Shown here: positions 1 through 7,933 of the stretch, piece after piece
Layout: the number at the start of each line of letters is the position of its first letter
Numbering within the stretch: position 1 is the stretch's first letter
Program-made: the position numbers and the translations under genes
Notes under the pieces: generated by a model
Told to the model about the DNA's origin: nothing
The model's input: the letters and a program-made list of their open reading frames with translations, nothing else
Databases searched by the model: none
NCBI RefSeq assembly: GCF_900104035.1
Contig: NZ_FNIT01000001.1
Location: 372,001 to 436,000, forward strand
DNA length: 64,000 nucleotides
From: Aureimonas jatrophae
GTDB taxonomy: Bacteria > Pseudomonadota > Alphaproteobacteria > Rhizobiales > Rhizobiaceae
Direction of reading: 5' to 3'

Positions 1-1142
1 TCGCGCTCGAGAACGCGATGGACGAGATGGCGGAGAAGCTGGATCTCGACCCGATCGAGTTCCGCCGCCGCAACGAGCCGAAGGAGGACCCGCAGACGGG
101 GCTGCCCTTCTCGTCGCGCCGCCTCGTCGAGTGCATGCAGGTGGGCGCCGAGCGCTTCGGCTGGTCCCAGCGCAACAAGGTGCCCGCCCAGCGCCGCGAG
201 GGCGAATGGTTGATCGGGATGGGCATGGCGTCCGCCTCGCGCAAGAACATGACCCAGCAGTCCTCGGCCCGCGTCACCTTGCTCAGCAACGGCACGGCGC
301 TGATCGAGACCGACATGACCGACATCGGCACGGGCACCTACACGATCCTGCAGCAGATTGCGGGCGAGATGCTGGGCCTGCCGCTCGACAAGATCGCGGT
401 CACGCTGGGCGACTCGGCGTTGCCGTCCGCGTCGGGCTCGGGCGGCTCGTGGGGCGCGAACTCCTCGGGCTCGTCGGTCTATGCGGCCTGCCAGGGCATC
501 GTCGAGGCGCTGGCCAAGAAGCTCGGCGTCTCGGCCGACGACCTGACGCTCAAGGATGGCACCGCGATCGGCGCCAACCGCCAGGTTCCCCTGCACGAAC
601 TCCTCGCCGGCGAGCCCATCGCCGTGACCGGGACGTTCAAGCCGGGCTCGACCTCCAACAACACGCATCAGGCGAGCTACGGCGCGCACTTCTGCGAGGT
701 GGCGGTAAACGCGGTAACCGGCGAGACGCGCGTTCGCCGTCTCCTGACGGTCGCCACCGCCGGGCGCATCCTCAACGAGAAGACCGCGACCTCGCAGTGC
801 TACGGCGGGCAGATCTTCGGCATCGGCACGGCCTTGACCGAGGAGCTGGTCGTCGATGAGCGCACGGGTCTCATGGTGAACCACGATCTCGCCGAGTACC
901 ACGTCCCGGTGAATGCCGACGTGCCGGACCTCGACGTCCTGATCCTAGAGGACCGCGACGCCGCCGCGAGCCCGCTCGCGGGCAAGGGTATCGGCGAGTT
1001 GGCCATTGCCGGCGTCGGGGCGGCGATCACGAACGCGATCTACAACGCCTGCGGCGTGCGTGTGCGCGACTACCCGATGACGCTCGACAAGGTGCTGGCC
1101 GGCCTGCCGCGCGAGCCCGCGCAGCGCATGGCGGCGGAGTAG
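1..1142 (+). CDS. Xanthine dehydrogenase family protein, molybdopterin-binding subunit (C-terminal part; start lies before the window)
   Basis: Large molybdenum-cofactor subunit of a xanthine-dehydrogenase/aldehyde-oxidase-type hydroxylase. The reading frame is open from base 3 (residues ALENAMDEMAEKLDLDPIEF), a conserved stretch in the middle of this family, so only the C-terminal ~380 residues are present and the true start is upstream. The family motif GKGIGELA near the end contains the catalytic glutamate that activates the Mo-bound water. The substrate cannot be read from this fragment; small FAD and 2Fe-2S subunits would be expected as neighbours outside the window. The modABC molybdate importer 6 kb downstream would supply its metal. 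It is followed by a strong intrinsic terminator. Confidence 0.9.
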   Translation, partial: ALENAMDEMAEKLDLDPIEFRRRNEPKEDPQTGLPFSSRRLVECMQVGAERFGWSQRNKVPAQRREGEWLIGMGMASASRKNMTQQSSARVTLLSNGTALIETDMTDIGTGTYTILQQIAGEMLGLPLDKIAVTLGDSALPSASGSGGSWGANSSGSSVYAACQGIVEALAKKLGVSADDLTLKDGTAIGANRQVPLHELLAGEPIAVTGTFKPGSTSNNTHQASYGAHFCEVAVNAVTGETRVRRLLTVATAGRILNEKTATSQCYGGQIFGIGTALTEELVVDERTGLMVNHDLAEYHVPVNADVPDLDVLILEDRDAAASPLAGKGIGELAIAGVGAAITNAIYNACGVRVRDYPMTLDKVLAGLPREPAQRMAAE

Positions 1143-1163
1143 CCGTCACGCTGAAAGGAAAGG

Positions 1164-1192
1164 AAGGCCGGACCGAGAGGTCCGGCCTTTTT
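1164..1192 (+). terminator. Intrinsic terminator after the molybdenum hydroxylase gene
   Basis: Perfect 11-bp stem AAGGCCGGACC (1164-1174) and GGTCCGGCCTT (1179-1189), GAGA loop, then a run of T to 1192. It sits between convergent genes and may act for both strands, as the kdgK stop codon begins at 1192-1194. Confidence 0.9.
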
Positions 1193-2154
1193 CAGGCCGC
1201 GAGCGGTCCGGCGCTCCAGTGTGTGCGCGGGTCGTCCACGATCGCGCCGTAGCCGCCGATCACCAGGCCCGCCATGCGATGCCCGGCCCGCGCCGCGGCA
1301 TCGAGATCGCCGCCCTGGAGAAGGGTCGCCAGCGCCGCGCCGTCGAAACTGTCGCCGGCCGCCGTCGTGTCGACGATCGGGCCCGGCAGGGCGGGGGCGT
1401 CCACCTCGCGCAGGCCCGCATCGTCGAGAAGGATCGCCGCGCCGCCGCCGCGCTTCACGATCGCGGCCTTGGCCCCGAACTCCAGGAGGCGCCGCGCGGC
1501 AGCCTCCGCCGTTTCCTCGCCGAACAGGGCGTGCTCGTCGTCGAGCCCCGGCATGGTAAGCGTCGCCACGGCATGGCCCGCCCGGATTGCCCGTCGGGCG
1601 GTCGCGACATCGCTCCACAGGCGCGGCCGGTAGTTGCCGTCGAAGCCGACGAGCTTGCCGGCCTGCCGCATGCGCCGCGCCAGGCCGAGCAGTCGCTCGC
1701 GACCCTCGGGCGACAGGATCGCGAGCGAGATCCCTGAGAAGAACAGCGCGTCGCAGGCTTCGACCGACGCCTCGACATCCTTGTGGGCGCGCTCGGCGAA
1801 CAGGCGCCGCGCGGCAGCGGCCGACCGCCAGTAGCTGAACGACCGCTCGCCCGCGTCGTCGCGCGAGATGGCGTAGATCCCGGTGGTCTCGCCGGCGCTC
1901 ACCTCGATCAAGTCCGTCGCGATGCCGTGGGCCGCGCAGAAGGCGGGGATCTCCCGGCCGAACGGATCGTCGCCGACCCGCGTCACGTAGCCGACCGACA
2001 CCTCACCCGCGTCGCCCAGCGCGCGCCGGCAGTAGACGGCCGCGTTCAGCGTATCGCCGCCCACCGTGCGTCGCAGCATGTCCGGCTCGTCGCCGAGCCG
2101 GTGGTAGAGTTCCACCATGCATTCGCCGAGGAACGCGATGCGTCGCTCGCTCAT
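1192..2154 (-). CDS. kdgK: PfkB-family sugar kinase, probable 2-keto-3-deoxygluconate kinase
   Basis: 320 residues, the usual length for a PfkB kinase; would phosphorylate a sugar acid such as 2-dehydro-3-deoxygluconate using ATP. The N-terminus (GECMVELYHR, then GGDTLNAAVY) matches the substrate side of KDG kinases, and the C-terminal PfkB signature DTTAAGDSF carries the catalytic aspartate and anion hole. The start ATG at 2154 is fixed by an ATGA overlap with the stop of the upstream ribokinase-like gene, so the two are translationally coupled. A longer open frame upstream is only an antisense shadow of the neighbour. KDG specificity is inferred from the N-terminal motifs; another ketose or sugar acid is possible. 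Confidence 0.87.
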   Translation of the reverse strand: MSERRIAFLGECMVELYHRLGDEPDMLRRTVGGDTLNAAVYCRRALGDAGEVSVGYVTRVGDDPFGREIPAFCAAHGIATDLIEVSAGETTGIYAISRDDAGERSFSYWRSAAAARRLFAERAHKDVEASVEACDALFFSGISLAILSPEGRERLLGLARRMRQAGKLVGFDGNYRPRLWSDVATARRAIRAGHAVATLTMPGLDDEHALFGEETAEAAARRLLEFGAKAAIVKRGGGAAILLDDAGLREVDAPALPGPIVDTTAAGDSFDGAALATLLQGGDLDAAARAGHRMAGLVIGGYGAIVDDPRTHWSAGPLAA

Positions 2155-3077
2155 GCGGCCTCTGCCAGCGCGGCGTCGATCGCCTCCACGCGCGGCATGG
2201 CGGTGCGCGCGCCGAAGTCGAGGCAGCTCAGCGAGGCGGCGGCGACCGCGCGCCTCACCGCTTCGGGAACCGGCAGGCCGGCGTCGAGCGAGGCGGCGAG
2301 CACGCCGCACAGCGTGTCGCCGGCCCCGGTCGTGTCCACCGGGCGGATCGCGGGTGCCGCGAACCGTTGCACCTCCTCGCGCCCGGGCTTGGCCAGAAGG
2401 GCGCCGTCCGCACCCAGCGTCGCGACGACCGTCAGGCGCTGGCCGCGCGCGACCGCCAGGATCTGCTTCTCGGCTGTCGGCTCGCGCAGGCCGAGAAGGC
2501 GCGCCGCATCCGCCAGTTCGTGCTCGTTCACCACTAGGATGTCGGTCGAGGATAGGAGTTCGCCGAGCGCCTCGGGCTGCAGGTCGGCCGGCACCGGCGC
2601 AAGGTTCGCGACGACGGGAACGCTGCGGTGACGCGCCGAGCGGGCGGCGGCGAGCGTCGGCTCGAGCGGCAGCTCCATCTGCAGCACGAGGCAGCTCGGA
2701 CGCTGGCCGAGAAGCGCGTCCACCGCGGAAGCGTCCGCCATGCGGTTCGCGCCGCTCGCGACCGTGATCGCGTTCTCGCCCTCGGCCGACACGGTGATGA
2801 AGGCGCAACCCGTCGGCTCGGCGACGCGCGCCAGCGCCTCGATGTCGATCCCCTCGCGCGAAAGGGCCTCGGCCTCCTCGTCGCCGAAGGCGTCGCGGCC
2901 CACCGCGCCCGCCATGGCGACGCCCGCTCCGGCCCGCGCCGCCGCGACCGCCTGGTTCGCGCCCTTGCCGCCGGACTGCCTGATGTAGCCGGGCGCCAGC
3001 ACGGTCTCGCCGGGCTTCGGAATCGTGCCGACCCTTGCGACCAGATCGACGTTCACGGATCCGAACACCACGATCAT
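2151..3077 (-). CDS. rbsK: Ribokinase-type PfkB kinase
   Basis: 308 residues; ATP-dependent phosphorylation of ribose or a related pentose/nucleoside. Visible motifs: N-terminal GSVNVDLVARV, the glycine-rich PfkB signature 1 around GGKGANQAVAAARAGA, and signature 2 DTTGAGDTLCG with the catalytic aspartate. It is the first gene of a two-gene minus-strand operon with the KDG-kinase-like gene (ATGA overlap). No ribose transporter or nucleoside hydrolase is beside it in the window, so the substrate is an inference from family resemblance only. Confidence 0.85.
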   Translation of the reverse strand: MIVVFGSVNVDLVARVGTIPKPGETVLAPGYIRQSGGKGANQAVAAARAGAGVAMAGAVGRDAFGDEEAEALSREGIDIEALARVAEPTGCAFITVSAEGENAITVASGANRMADASAVDALLGQRPSCLVLQMELPLEPTLAAARSARHRSVPVVANLAPVPADLQPEALGELLSSTDILVVNEHELADAARLLGLREPTAEKQILAVARGQRLTVVATLGADGALLAKPGREEVQRFAAPAIRPVDTTGAGDTLCGVLAASLDAGLPVPEAVRRAVAAASLSCLDFGARTAMPRVEAIDAALAEAA

Positions 3078-3268
3078 GCGGGCCCCCCTTTAACCATTGG
3101 CGCGGACGGTGGGGGTACCGAAGTTCGGCTTCCGCGACAAGCGTCGGAAGCGGACACAGGGTTGCCGGTGCGGCTCTGGCCGACGCCTAGGTGTCACGCT
3201 ATCTGGTCCGCGATCGTTTCCGGCCGCTTCTCCCGGCGGTCCGCCGCATCCACAAGGAACCAGACCGA

Positions 3269-4336
3269 ATGACCCCTTCCTTCGGCTTTGCCTGCACCGA
3301 CGCCAACGAGCCCATGAAGCCCTGGAGCTTCGAGCGCCGCGAGGTGCGCGACGACGACGTGCGCATCGAGATCACCCATTGCGGCGTCTGCCATTCCGAC
3401 ATCCATCAGGCGCGCAACGACTGGGGCTGGGCGACCTATCCGCTGGTGCCCGGTCACGAGATCGTGGGCCGCGTCGTGGAGGTCGGCTCCGAGGTCCAGG
3501 GCTTCCAGGTCGGCGACAAGGTCGGCGTCGGCTGCATGGTCGACAGCTGCCAGGAGTGCGCCTCGTGCCATGAGGGGCTGGAGCAGTTCTGCGAGAACGG
3601 CATGACGCAGACCTATGCCGACAAGGACCGCCGCGACGGCCAGCCGACCTACGGCGGCTATTCCGACCAGATCATCGTTCGCGACAAGTTCGTGCTGCGC
3701 ATGCCGGAGGGGCTGGACCTCGCCGCCGCCGCGCCTCTCCTGTGCGCCGGCATCACCACCTACTCGCCGCTGCGCCACGTGAACCTGCAGAAGGGGCAGA
3801 AGCTCGCCGTGATCGGCCTCGGCGGCCTCGGCCACATGGGCATCAAGTTCGGCGTCGCCATGGGCGCCGAGGTGACGCTCTTCACGCGTTCCAAGTCGAA
3901 GGAAGCGGAGGCGAAGGCCCTCGGCGTCGCCCACGTCGTTCTCTCCACCGACCAGGCGCAGATGGACGCGGTGGCCAACACGTTCGACTACATCCTCGAC
4001 ACCGTTCCGGTGCCGCACGACATCAACCCCTATCTCTCGACGCTGAAGCGCGACGGCACGCACATCATCGTGGGCGTGATCGGCCCGATCGATCCGCCCG
4101 TCAGCGGCGCGCAGCTCATCATCGGCCGCAAGTCGGTGATCGGCTCGCTGATCGGCGGCATCGCCGAGACGCAGGAGATGCTCGACTTCTGCGCCGAGCA
4201 CGGCATCACCTGCGACATCGAGACGATCAAGATCGCCGACATCAACGAAGCCTTCGAGCGCACTGTGAAGGGTGACGTGCACTACCGCTTCGTGATCGAC
4301 ATGGCCTCGCTCAAGGACGTGCGGCAGGCCGCCTGA
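3269..4336 (+). CDS. Zinc-dependent NAD(P) alcohol dehydrogenase, cinnamyl-alcohol-dehydrogenase (YahK-like) family
   Basis: 355-residue medium-chain dehydrogenase/reductase that interconverts aldehydes and alcohols. Catalytic zinc ligands are visible in CGVCHSD and GHEIVG; the structural zinc uses four cysteines in SCQECASCHEGLEQFC; the Rossmann dinucleotide motif is GLGGLGHMG. The start ATG at 3269 is chosen over an upstream in-frame codon because AAGGA lies 11 bases before it and family members begin here. The gene is followed by its own terminator and appears monocistronic. Exact substrate unknown; broad aldehyde reductase activity is typical of this subgroup. Confidence 0.92.
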   Translation: MTPSFGFACTDANEPMKPWSFERREVRDDDVRIEITHCGVCHSDIHQARNDWGWATYPLVPGHEIVGRVVEVGSEVQGFQVGDKVGVGCMVDSCQECASCHEGLEQFCENGMTQTYADKDRRDGQPTYGGYSDQIIVRDKFVLRMPEGLDLAAAAPLLCAGITTYSPLRHVNLQKGQKLAVIGLGGLGHMGIKFGVAMGAEVTLFTRSKSKEAEAKALGVAHVVLSTDQAQMDAVANTFDYILDTVPVPHDINPYLSTLKRDGTHIIVGVIGPIDPPVSGAQLIIGRKSVIGSLIGGIAETQEMLDFCAEHGITCDIETIKIADINEAFERTVKGDVHYRFVIDMASLKDVRQAA

Positions 4337-4354
4337 CGCCGCGCGTTCCCATCG

Positions 4355-4386
4355 GAAGGGCGGGCCGTTCGGGTCCGCCCTTCTTT
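4355..4386 (+). terminator. Intrinsic terminator after the alcohol dehydrogenase
   Basis: Stem GAAGGGCGG (4355-4363) pairing with CCGCCCTTC (4375-4383), followed by TTT. Confidence 0.8.
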
Positions 4387-4413
4387 CGTTTCCATCTCCT
4401 GAGACCCGTCCCG

Positions 4414-5097
4414 ATGCGCCCGCATACGCTCTGCCTGATGATGACCTCGATCGACGGCCGCGTCCTGACGGAAGGCTGGGCGATCGACGCCCCCTCCGAG
4501 ATCTTTGAGCGCGCCCACGACGAACTCGGCGGCGATGCCTGGATCGTCGGCCGCGTGACGATGGAAGAGGACTTCGACGCCGCCGGCGACTGGGAGCGGG
4601 GGCTGGCGGACGGGCCGATCGAGCGCGCCGACTGGTTCGCGAACCGCGAGGCCGGCAAATTCGCCATCGCGCTCGACCCGCACGGCAGGCTCAACTGGAA
4701 GCGCGACAACATCGACGGCGAGCACTTCGTCGCGATCGTCGGCGACGAGGTGTCGGACGACTACCTCGCCTTCCTGCGCCATCGCGGCGTTTCCTACATT
4801 CTCGGCGGGCGCGACGGCATCGATTTTTCGCGTGTCCTCGATACGCTCGGCCGCGAACTCGGCATCCGGCGCCTTCTGGTCGAGGGCGGCGGCGGGCTGA
4901 ACGGCGCGATCCTGAACGCGGGGCTGCTCGACGAGCTTCTCGTCTTCCTTCTGCCGCTCACGGACGCGCGGCCCGACGCGCCGAGCCTGTTCGATGCGGC
5001 CGGCGAATGGCACGGGTCCCGCAAGCTCGAGCTCCTGTCGCACGAGCTGCGTGACGGCGGCATCCTCAAGCTGCACTACCGCGTCATCAACGGCTAG
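4414..5097 (+). CDS. RibD C-terminal/dihydrofolate-reductase-like protein (pyrimidine reductase family)
   Basis: 227 residues with the fold of the RibD reductase domain. Recognisable elements are the N-terminal strand MMTSIDGRV, the segment DAWIVGRVTME and the NADPH-binding LLVEGGGGLNGAIL motif near residue 155. The family reduces ribosylamino-pyrimidine intermediates of riboflavin synthesis or acts as a generic NADPH reductase; standalone copies like this one lack the deaminase domain, so a role in riboflavin synthesis is not established. No riboflavin gene is adjacent. It stands alone after a terminator. Confidence 0.85.
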   Translation: MRPHTLCLMMTSIDGRVLTEGWAIDAPSEIFERAHDELGGDAWIVGRVTMEEDFDAAGDWERGLADGPIERADWFANREAGKFAIALDPHGRLNWKRDNIDGEHFVAIVGDEVSDDYLAFLRHRGVSYILGGRDGIDFSRVLDTLGRELGIRRLLVEGGGGLNGAILNAGLLDELLVFLLPLTDARPDAPSLFDAAGEWHGSRKLELLSHELRDGGILKLHYRVING

Positions 5098-5138
5098 CGC
5101 CGCTTCCCGGCCGCGCGCCGGGCTGGTAGATCGACGGC

Positions 5139-5564
5139 ATGAGGCCATCGCGCACATCACGCTGGAACGGGTTCGCCGCGCTGCGGCGTGAGCGCTCGGC
5201 CTTTGCCGCGCTCGGTCTCGTGCTTCTGTTGGTCCAGATGCTCCTGTCCGGCGTCTCGCAGGGCGCGATGGCGGCCGAGCGGCTGGCGGCACCGGACCTC
5301 GGCCTGATCTGCCATTCGCTGGCTGACGGCAACCGGCTGATCGCCCCTCAGACGCCGGAAGAGCCGGAGCGCTCGTGCCCGTGTCTGGCGGGCGTCTGTC
5401 TCGTCTCGGCCCATGCGCTCGTGCCGGGTGATGCGGACGCCTCGGTCACCGTCCGACCGCAGGTCGCGCGTTCCGTCGCGACGCGCCCGGCAGCCGCGTC
5501 GGACCCCCGGCGTCCGATCGACCTCTTCGCCCGGGCCAGTCGAGGCCCGCCGACCCGGATCTAG
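5139..5564 (+). CDS. Small exported protein, DUF2946-like, upstream of the YcnI-PCuAC gene
   Basis: 141 residues. A single hydrophobic segment (about residues 22-45, AALGLVLLLVQMLLSGVSQGAM) acts as an anchor or uncleaved signal. It is followed by a cysteine-containing region (LICHSLADGN and SCPCLAGVCLVSAHAL) that resembles the DUF2946 pattern found in copper-linked loci, although the usual CPCC motif appears only as CPCL. The C-terminal third is Pro/Arg-rich and looks disordered. It lies 73 bp before the YcnI-PCuAC fusion in the same direction, so a role in copper handling is inferred from context. Family assignment is tentative. Confidence 0.6.
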   Translation: MRPSRTSRWNGFAALRRERSAFAALGLVLLLVQMLLSGVSQGAMAAERLAAPDLGLICHSLADGNRLIAPQTPEEPERSCPCLAGVCLVSAHALVPGDADASVTVRPQVARSVATRPAAASDPRRPIDLFARASRGPPTRI

Positions 5565-5637
5565 ACGGCATTCTCCGGCGGCGTCGGTCGCGCTCGCGTC
5601 CCGCGCCGTCCGTTCAGCTCTGGTTTCGGATCCTCCC

Positions 5638-6612
5638 ATGAACACCACCCTTCGTTTCGGGGCGCTTTTCCTCGCGCTCACCCCGGCGCTCGCCCACGCC
5701 CATGCCGTTCTCACCGAAGGCGAGGCGACCGCCGGACGCGCCTTCAAGGCCACGGTCGGCATCGGCCACGGCTGCGACGGCGCGCCGACCGACACGCTGG
5801 CGGTCGAGCTTCCGCCCGGCTTCCTGTCCGCCCATCCCATGCCCAAGCCGGGCTGGCAGATCGACGTGCGCGAGGGCGACTACGACCGGACCTACACGCT
5901 CTACGGCGAGACGGTCTCGCGCGGGCCGGTCGAGATCCGCTGGACCGGCGGGTCGCTCGACGACCGCTTCTACGACGAGTTCACCGTTCGCGGCGTGTTC
6001 GATGCGCAGGCGGTCGGCGACGCCGTTCCCTTCAAGGTGACGCAGGGCTGCGGTACGCAGAGCGTCGCTTGGACCGAGGTTGCGGCGTCCGGCGCGGATG
6101 CCCATGCCCTGGAGCATCCCGCTCCCACCGTTCGCGTGTTCGAGGCCGCGCCGGCGGCGGGCGGCGGCCACGCTCATCACGCCATGGCAGCGCCTGCGGC
6201 GGCGACCTCTGTCACGGCGGAGGGCGGCTATGCGCGTGCGATGCTGCCGGGCGCCAAGGTCGGCGGCGGCTATCTCACCGTCACGAACCTGGGCGCCGAG
6301 CCCGATCGTCTCGTCTCGGCCACGTCGCCGCGCGCGGGAGAGGTCTCGATTCACGAGTCCTCGATGGAGAACGGCGTCATGCGCATGCGCGAGGCGACGG
6401 GCGGCCTTGCGGTCCCGGCCGGGGGCTCCCTTCAGCTCGAGCCGAGTGGGGCGCATCTGATGTTCGAGAACGTCGCGCAGCCCTTTCGCGAGGGCGAGAG
6501 CGTGCCGGTCACGCTGCGCTTCGAGCGGGGCGGCGAGGTCGCGATGACGCTGATTGTCGGCGCGCCCAACGCGGCGGGCGCCCCCGACCCTCACGCGGGC
6601 CACGGCAACTGA
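5638..6612 (+). CDS. Fusion of a YcnI (DUF1775) domain and a PCuAC copper-chaperone domain
   Basis: 324 residues, periplasmic. Signal peptide about residues 1-21 ending ALAHA; the mature protein then begins HAVLTEG, as in YcnI proteins where the N-terminal histidine takes part in copper binding. Residues ~22-160 form the DUF1775 domain, ~180-200 are a His-rich linker (GGGHAHHAM), and ~205-310 are a PCuAC domain. Its Cu(I) ligands are visible in order: H in SIHESSM, M in MRM, then HLM in SGAHLMF. PCuAC proteins deliver Cu(I) to the CuA site of cytochrome c oxidase; YcnI binds Cu(II). Both are usually separate neighbours; here they are one polypeptide ending in DPHAGHGN. Confidence 0.9.
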   Translation: MNTTLRFGALFLALTPALAHAHAVLTEGEATAGRAFKATVGIGHGCDGAPTDTLAVELPPGFLSAHPMPKPGWQIDVREGDYDRTYTLYGETVSRGPVEIRWTGGSLDDRFYDEFTVRGVFDAQAVGDAVPFKVTQGCGTQSVAWTEVAASGADAHALEHPAPTVRVFEAAPAAGGGHAHHAMAAPAAATSVTAEGGYARAMLPGAKVGGGYLTVTNLGAEPDRLVSATSPRAGEVSIHESSMENGVMRMREATGGLAVPAGGSLQLEPSGAHLMFENVAQPFREGESVPVTLRFERGGEVAMTLIVGAPNAAGAPDPHAGHGN

Positions 6613-6627
6613 CGCTTTCGCCAACGT

Positions 6628-6655
6628 CGTCCCGGCTCTAAACCGAGCCGGGACG
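6628..6655. repeat. Perfect 11-bp inverted repeat between the copper fusion gene and modE
   Basis: CGTCCCGGCTC (6628-6638), 6-base spacer, GAGCCGGGACG (6645-6655). No T-run follows, so it is not a classical intrinsic terminator; it abuts the GGAGGG ribosome-binding site of the modE-like gene and could be an operator, an RNA hairpin affecting translation, or a weak terminator. Confidence 0.6.
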
Positions 6656-6666
6656 GAGGGTGAGAG

Positions 6667-7068
6667 ATGAGCGACGAGACCGAAAGGACGGACGACGCGG
6701 CGCCCCATCTCGTGCCGCGCCTGCGCATCCTCTTCGGCGACCGGCGCATCGTCGGTCCCGGGCGGGCCGACCTTCTCGAACACATCCGCGATACCGGCTC
6801 GATCGCCGCCGCCGGCCGCCGCATGGGTATGAGCTACAAGCGCGCCTGGTCGCTGGTGGAGGATCTGAACCGGACGTTCGATGCGCCGCTTGTCGCCATG
6901 CATCGCGGCGGCGCGGGGCAGGGCGGCGCGGCGCTCACCGTGCTCGGCGCGGAAGTCCTCGCCCGGTACCGCCATATGCAGCGCGAAAGCGACCGCGCCA
7001 TCGCTGCCGACCTCGAGGCGCTGGCGGCCCGGCTCGCGCCTGTGGACGAGCCCGGCTCCGCGGCTTGA
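6667..7068 (+). CDS. modE: ModE-type molybdate-responsive regulator, DNA-binding domain only
   Basis: 133 residues containing a LysR/ModE winged helix-turn-helix (about residues 18-110: LLEHIRDTGSIAAAGRRMGMSYKRAWSLVEDLN). Full-length ModE carries two C-terminal TOBE/Mop domains that bind molybdate; here the protein stops after the HTH, so molybdate sensing would have to come from elsewhere. Start ATG at 6667 follows GGAGGGTGAGAG. It precedes modABC in the same direction, and a Mo-box-like palindrome lies in the 86-bp gap. It probably represses modABC. Confidence 0.85.
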   Translation: MSDETERTDDAAPHLVPRLRILFGDRRIVGPGRADLLEHIRDTGSIAAAGRRMGMSYKRAWSLVEDLNRTFDAPLVAMHRGGAGQGGAALTVLGAEVLARYRHMQRESDRAIAADLEALAARLAPVDEPGSAA

Positions 7069-7117
7069 GACGGGACGCCCGCGCCTTGTCGATAGCCCCG
7101 CGCCGGCCTAGCTTGCG

Positions 7118-7141
7118 CGATATGTCCAACCGGCCATATCG
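7118..7141. promoter_or_regulatory. Candidate ModE operator (Mo-box) upstream of modA
   Basis: Perfect 7-bp inverted repeat CGATATG (7118-7124) and CATATCG (7135-7141) with a 10-base spacer, immediately before the modA ribosome-binding site. ModE boxes are inverted repeats rich in ATAT flanked by CG. An alternative in-frame ATG for modA at 7122 falls inside this element, which supports the later modA start. Confidence 0.65.
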
Positions 7142-7154
7142 GAGCGCCGCGCGC

Positions 7155-7919
7155 ATGAGCACTACCCGTCGTCTCGTCCTGCAGCTCGGTCTCGGCCTGT
7201 CGGCCCTCGTTCTTCCGGCCGCGGCCGAGGCCGCATCCGTCAACGTCGTCGTGGCCGCCAACTTCACCGACGCCGCCAAGGAGATCGCCGGCGCCTTCCA
7301 GGCCGACACGAAGCACGAGGCCGTCCTGTCCTTCGGTGCGACGGGCGCGATCTACACGCAGATCACGCAAGGCGCGCCCTACGAGGTCTTCCTCGCCGCC
7401 GACGACCAGCGCCCGAAGAAGGCCGTCGACGAGGGCTACGGCGTCGCCGGCACCGTCTCGACCTATGCGATCGGCCAGCTCGTCCTCTATTCCAAGGAGC
7501 CGAACCTCGTGTCCAGCGAGGCGACGCTGCGAAGCGCGGCGTTCGAGACGATCGCGATCGCCAACCCGGAGGCCGCGCCCTACGGTGCGGCGGCCGTCGA
7601 GACCATGCGCAAGCTCGGCGTTTACGACAGGCTGCAGCCGAAGATCGTCCAGGGGACCTCGATCGCCCAGGCCTATCAGTTCGTCGAGACCGGCTCGGCG
7701 GCGCTCGGCTTCGTCGCGCTCGGACAGGTCGTCAACGAGTCGGGCGGTTCGCGATGGGACGTTCCGCAGGAGTTCTACAAGCCGATCCGCCAGGACGTCG
7801 TGCTTCTCAAGACCGGCGAGAACAACGAGGCGGCCCGCGCCTTCGTGGAGTATCTCAAGGGCCCGAGGGCGCTGGAGATCATCCGCAAGTACGGCTATCG
7901 CACGGGAGCCGGCGCCTGA
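7155..7919 (+). CDS. modA: Molybdate ABC transporter, periplasmic binding protein
   Basis: 254 residues. Sec signal peptide about 1-27 ([20 protein letters not shown]), then a type II periplasmic binding fold starting [20 protein letters not shown], typical of ModA, with [11 protein letters not shown] contributing to oxyanion binding. It binds molybdate (or tungstate) and delivers it to ModB. Start ATG 7155 is preceded by GGAG (7141-7144) at 10 bases; the earlier ATG at 7122 lies in the operator. First gene of modABC; modB follows after 14 bp. Confidence 0.94.
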   Translation: MSTTRRLVLQLGLGLSALVLPAAAEAASVNVVVAANFTDAAKEIAGAFQADTKHEAVLSFGATGAIYTQITQGAPYEVFLAADDQRPKKAVDEGYGVAGTVSTYAIGQLVLYSKEPNLVSSEATLRSAAFETIAIANPEAAPYGAAAVETMRKLGVYDRLQPKIVQGTSIAQAYQFVETGSAALGFVALGQVVNESGGSRWDVPQEFYKPIRQDVVLLKTGENNEAARAFVEYLKGPRALEIIRKYGYRTGAGA

Positions 7920-7933
7920 CAGAAGGGAGCGCG

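Noticed and set aside
2155-2808. N-terminal extension of the KDG-kinase open frame
   Set aside because: Antisense-like Arg-rich sequence that lies within the ribokinase gene in another frame; the ATGA overlap at 2151-2154 gives the natural start.
3088-3100. TTTAACCATTGG, a CtrA-half-site-like sequence upstream of the ribokinase
   Set aside because: Only one half-site; no second TTAA at the proper 7-base spacing and no link of these genes to the cell cycle.
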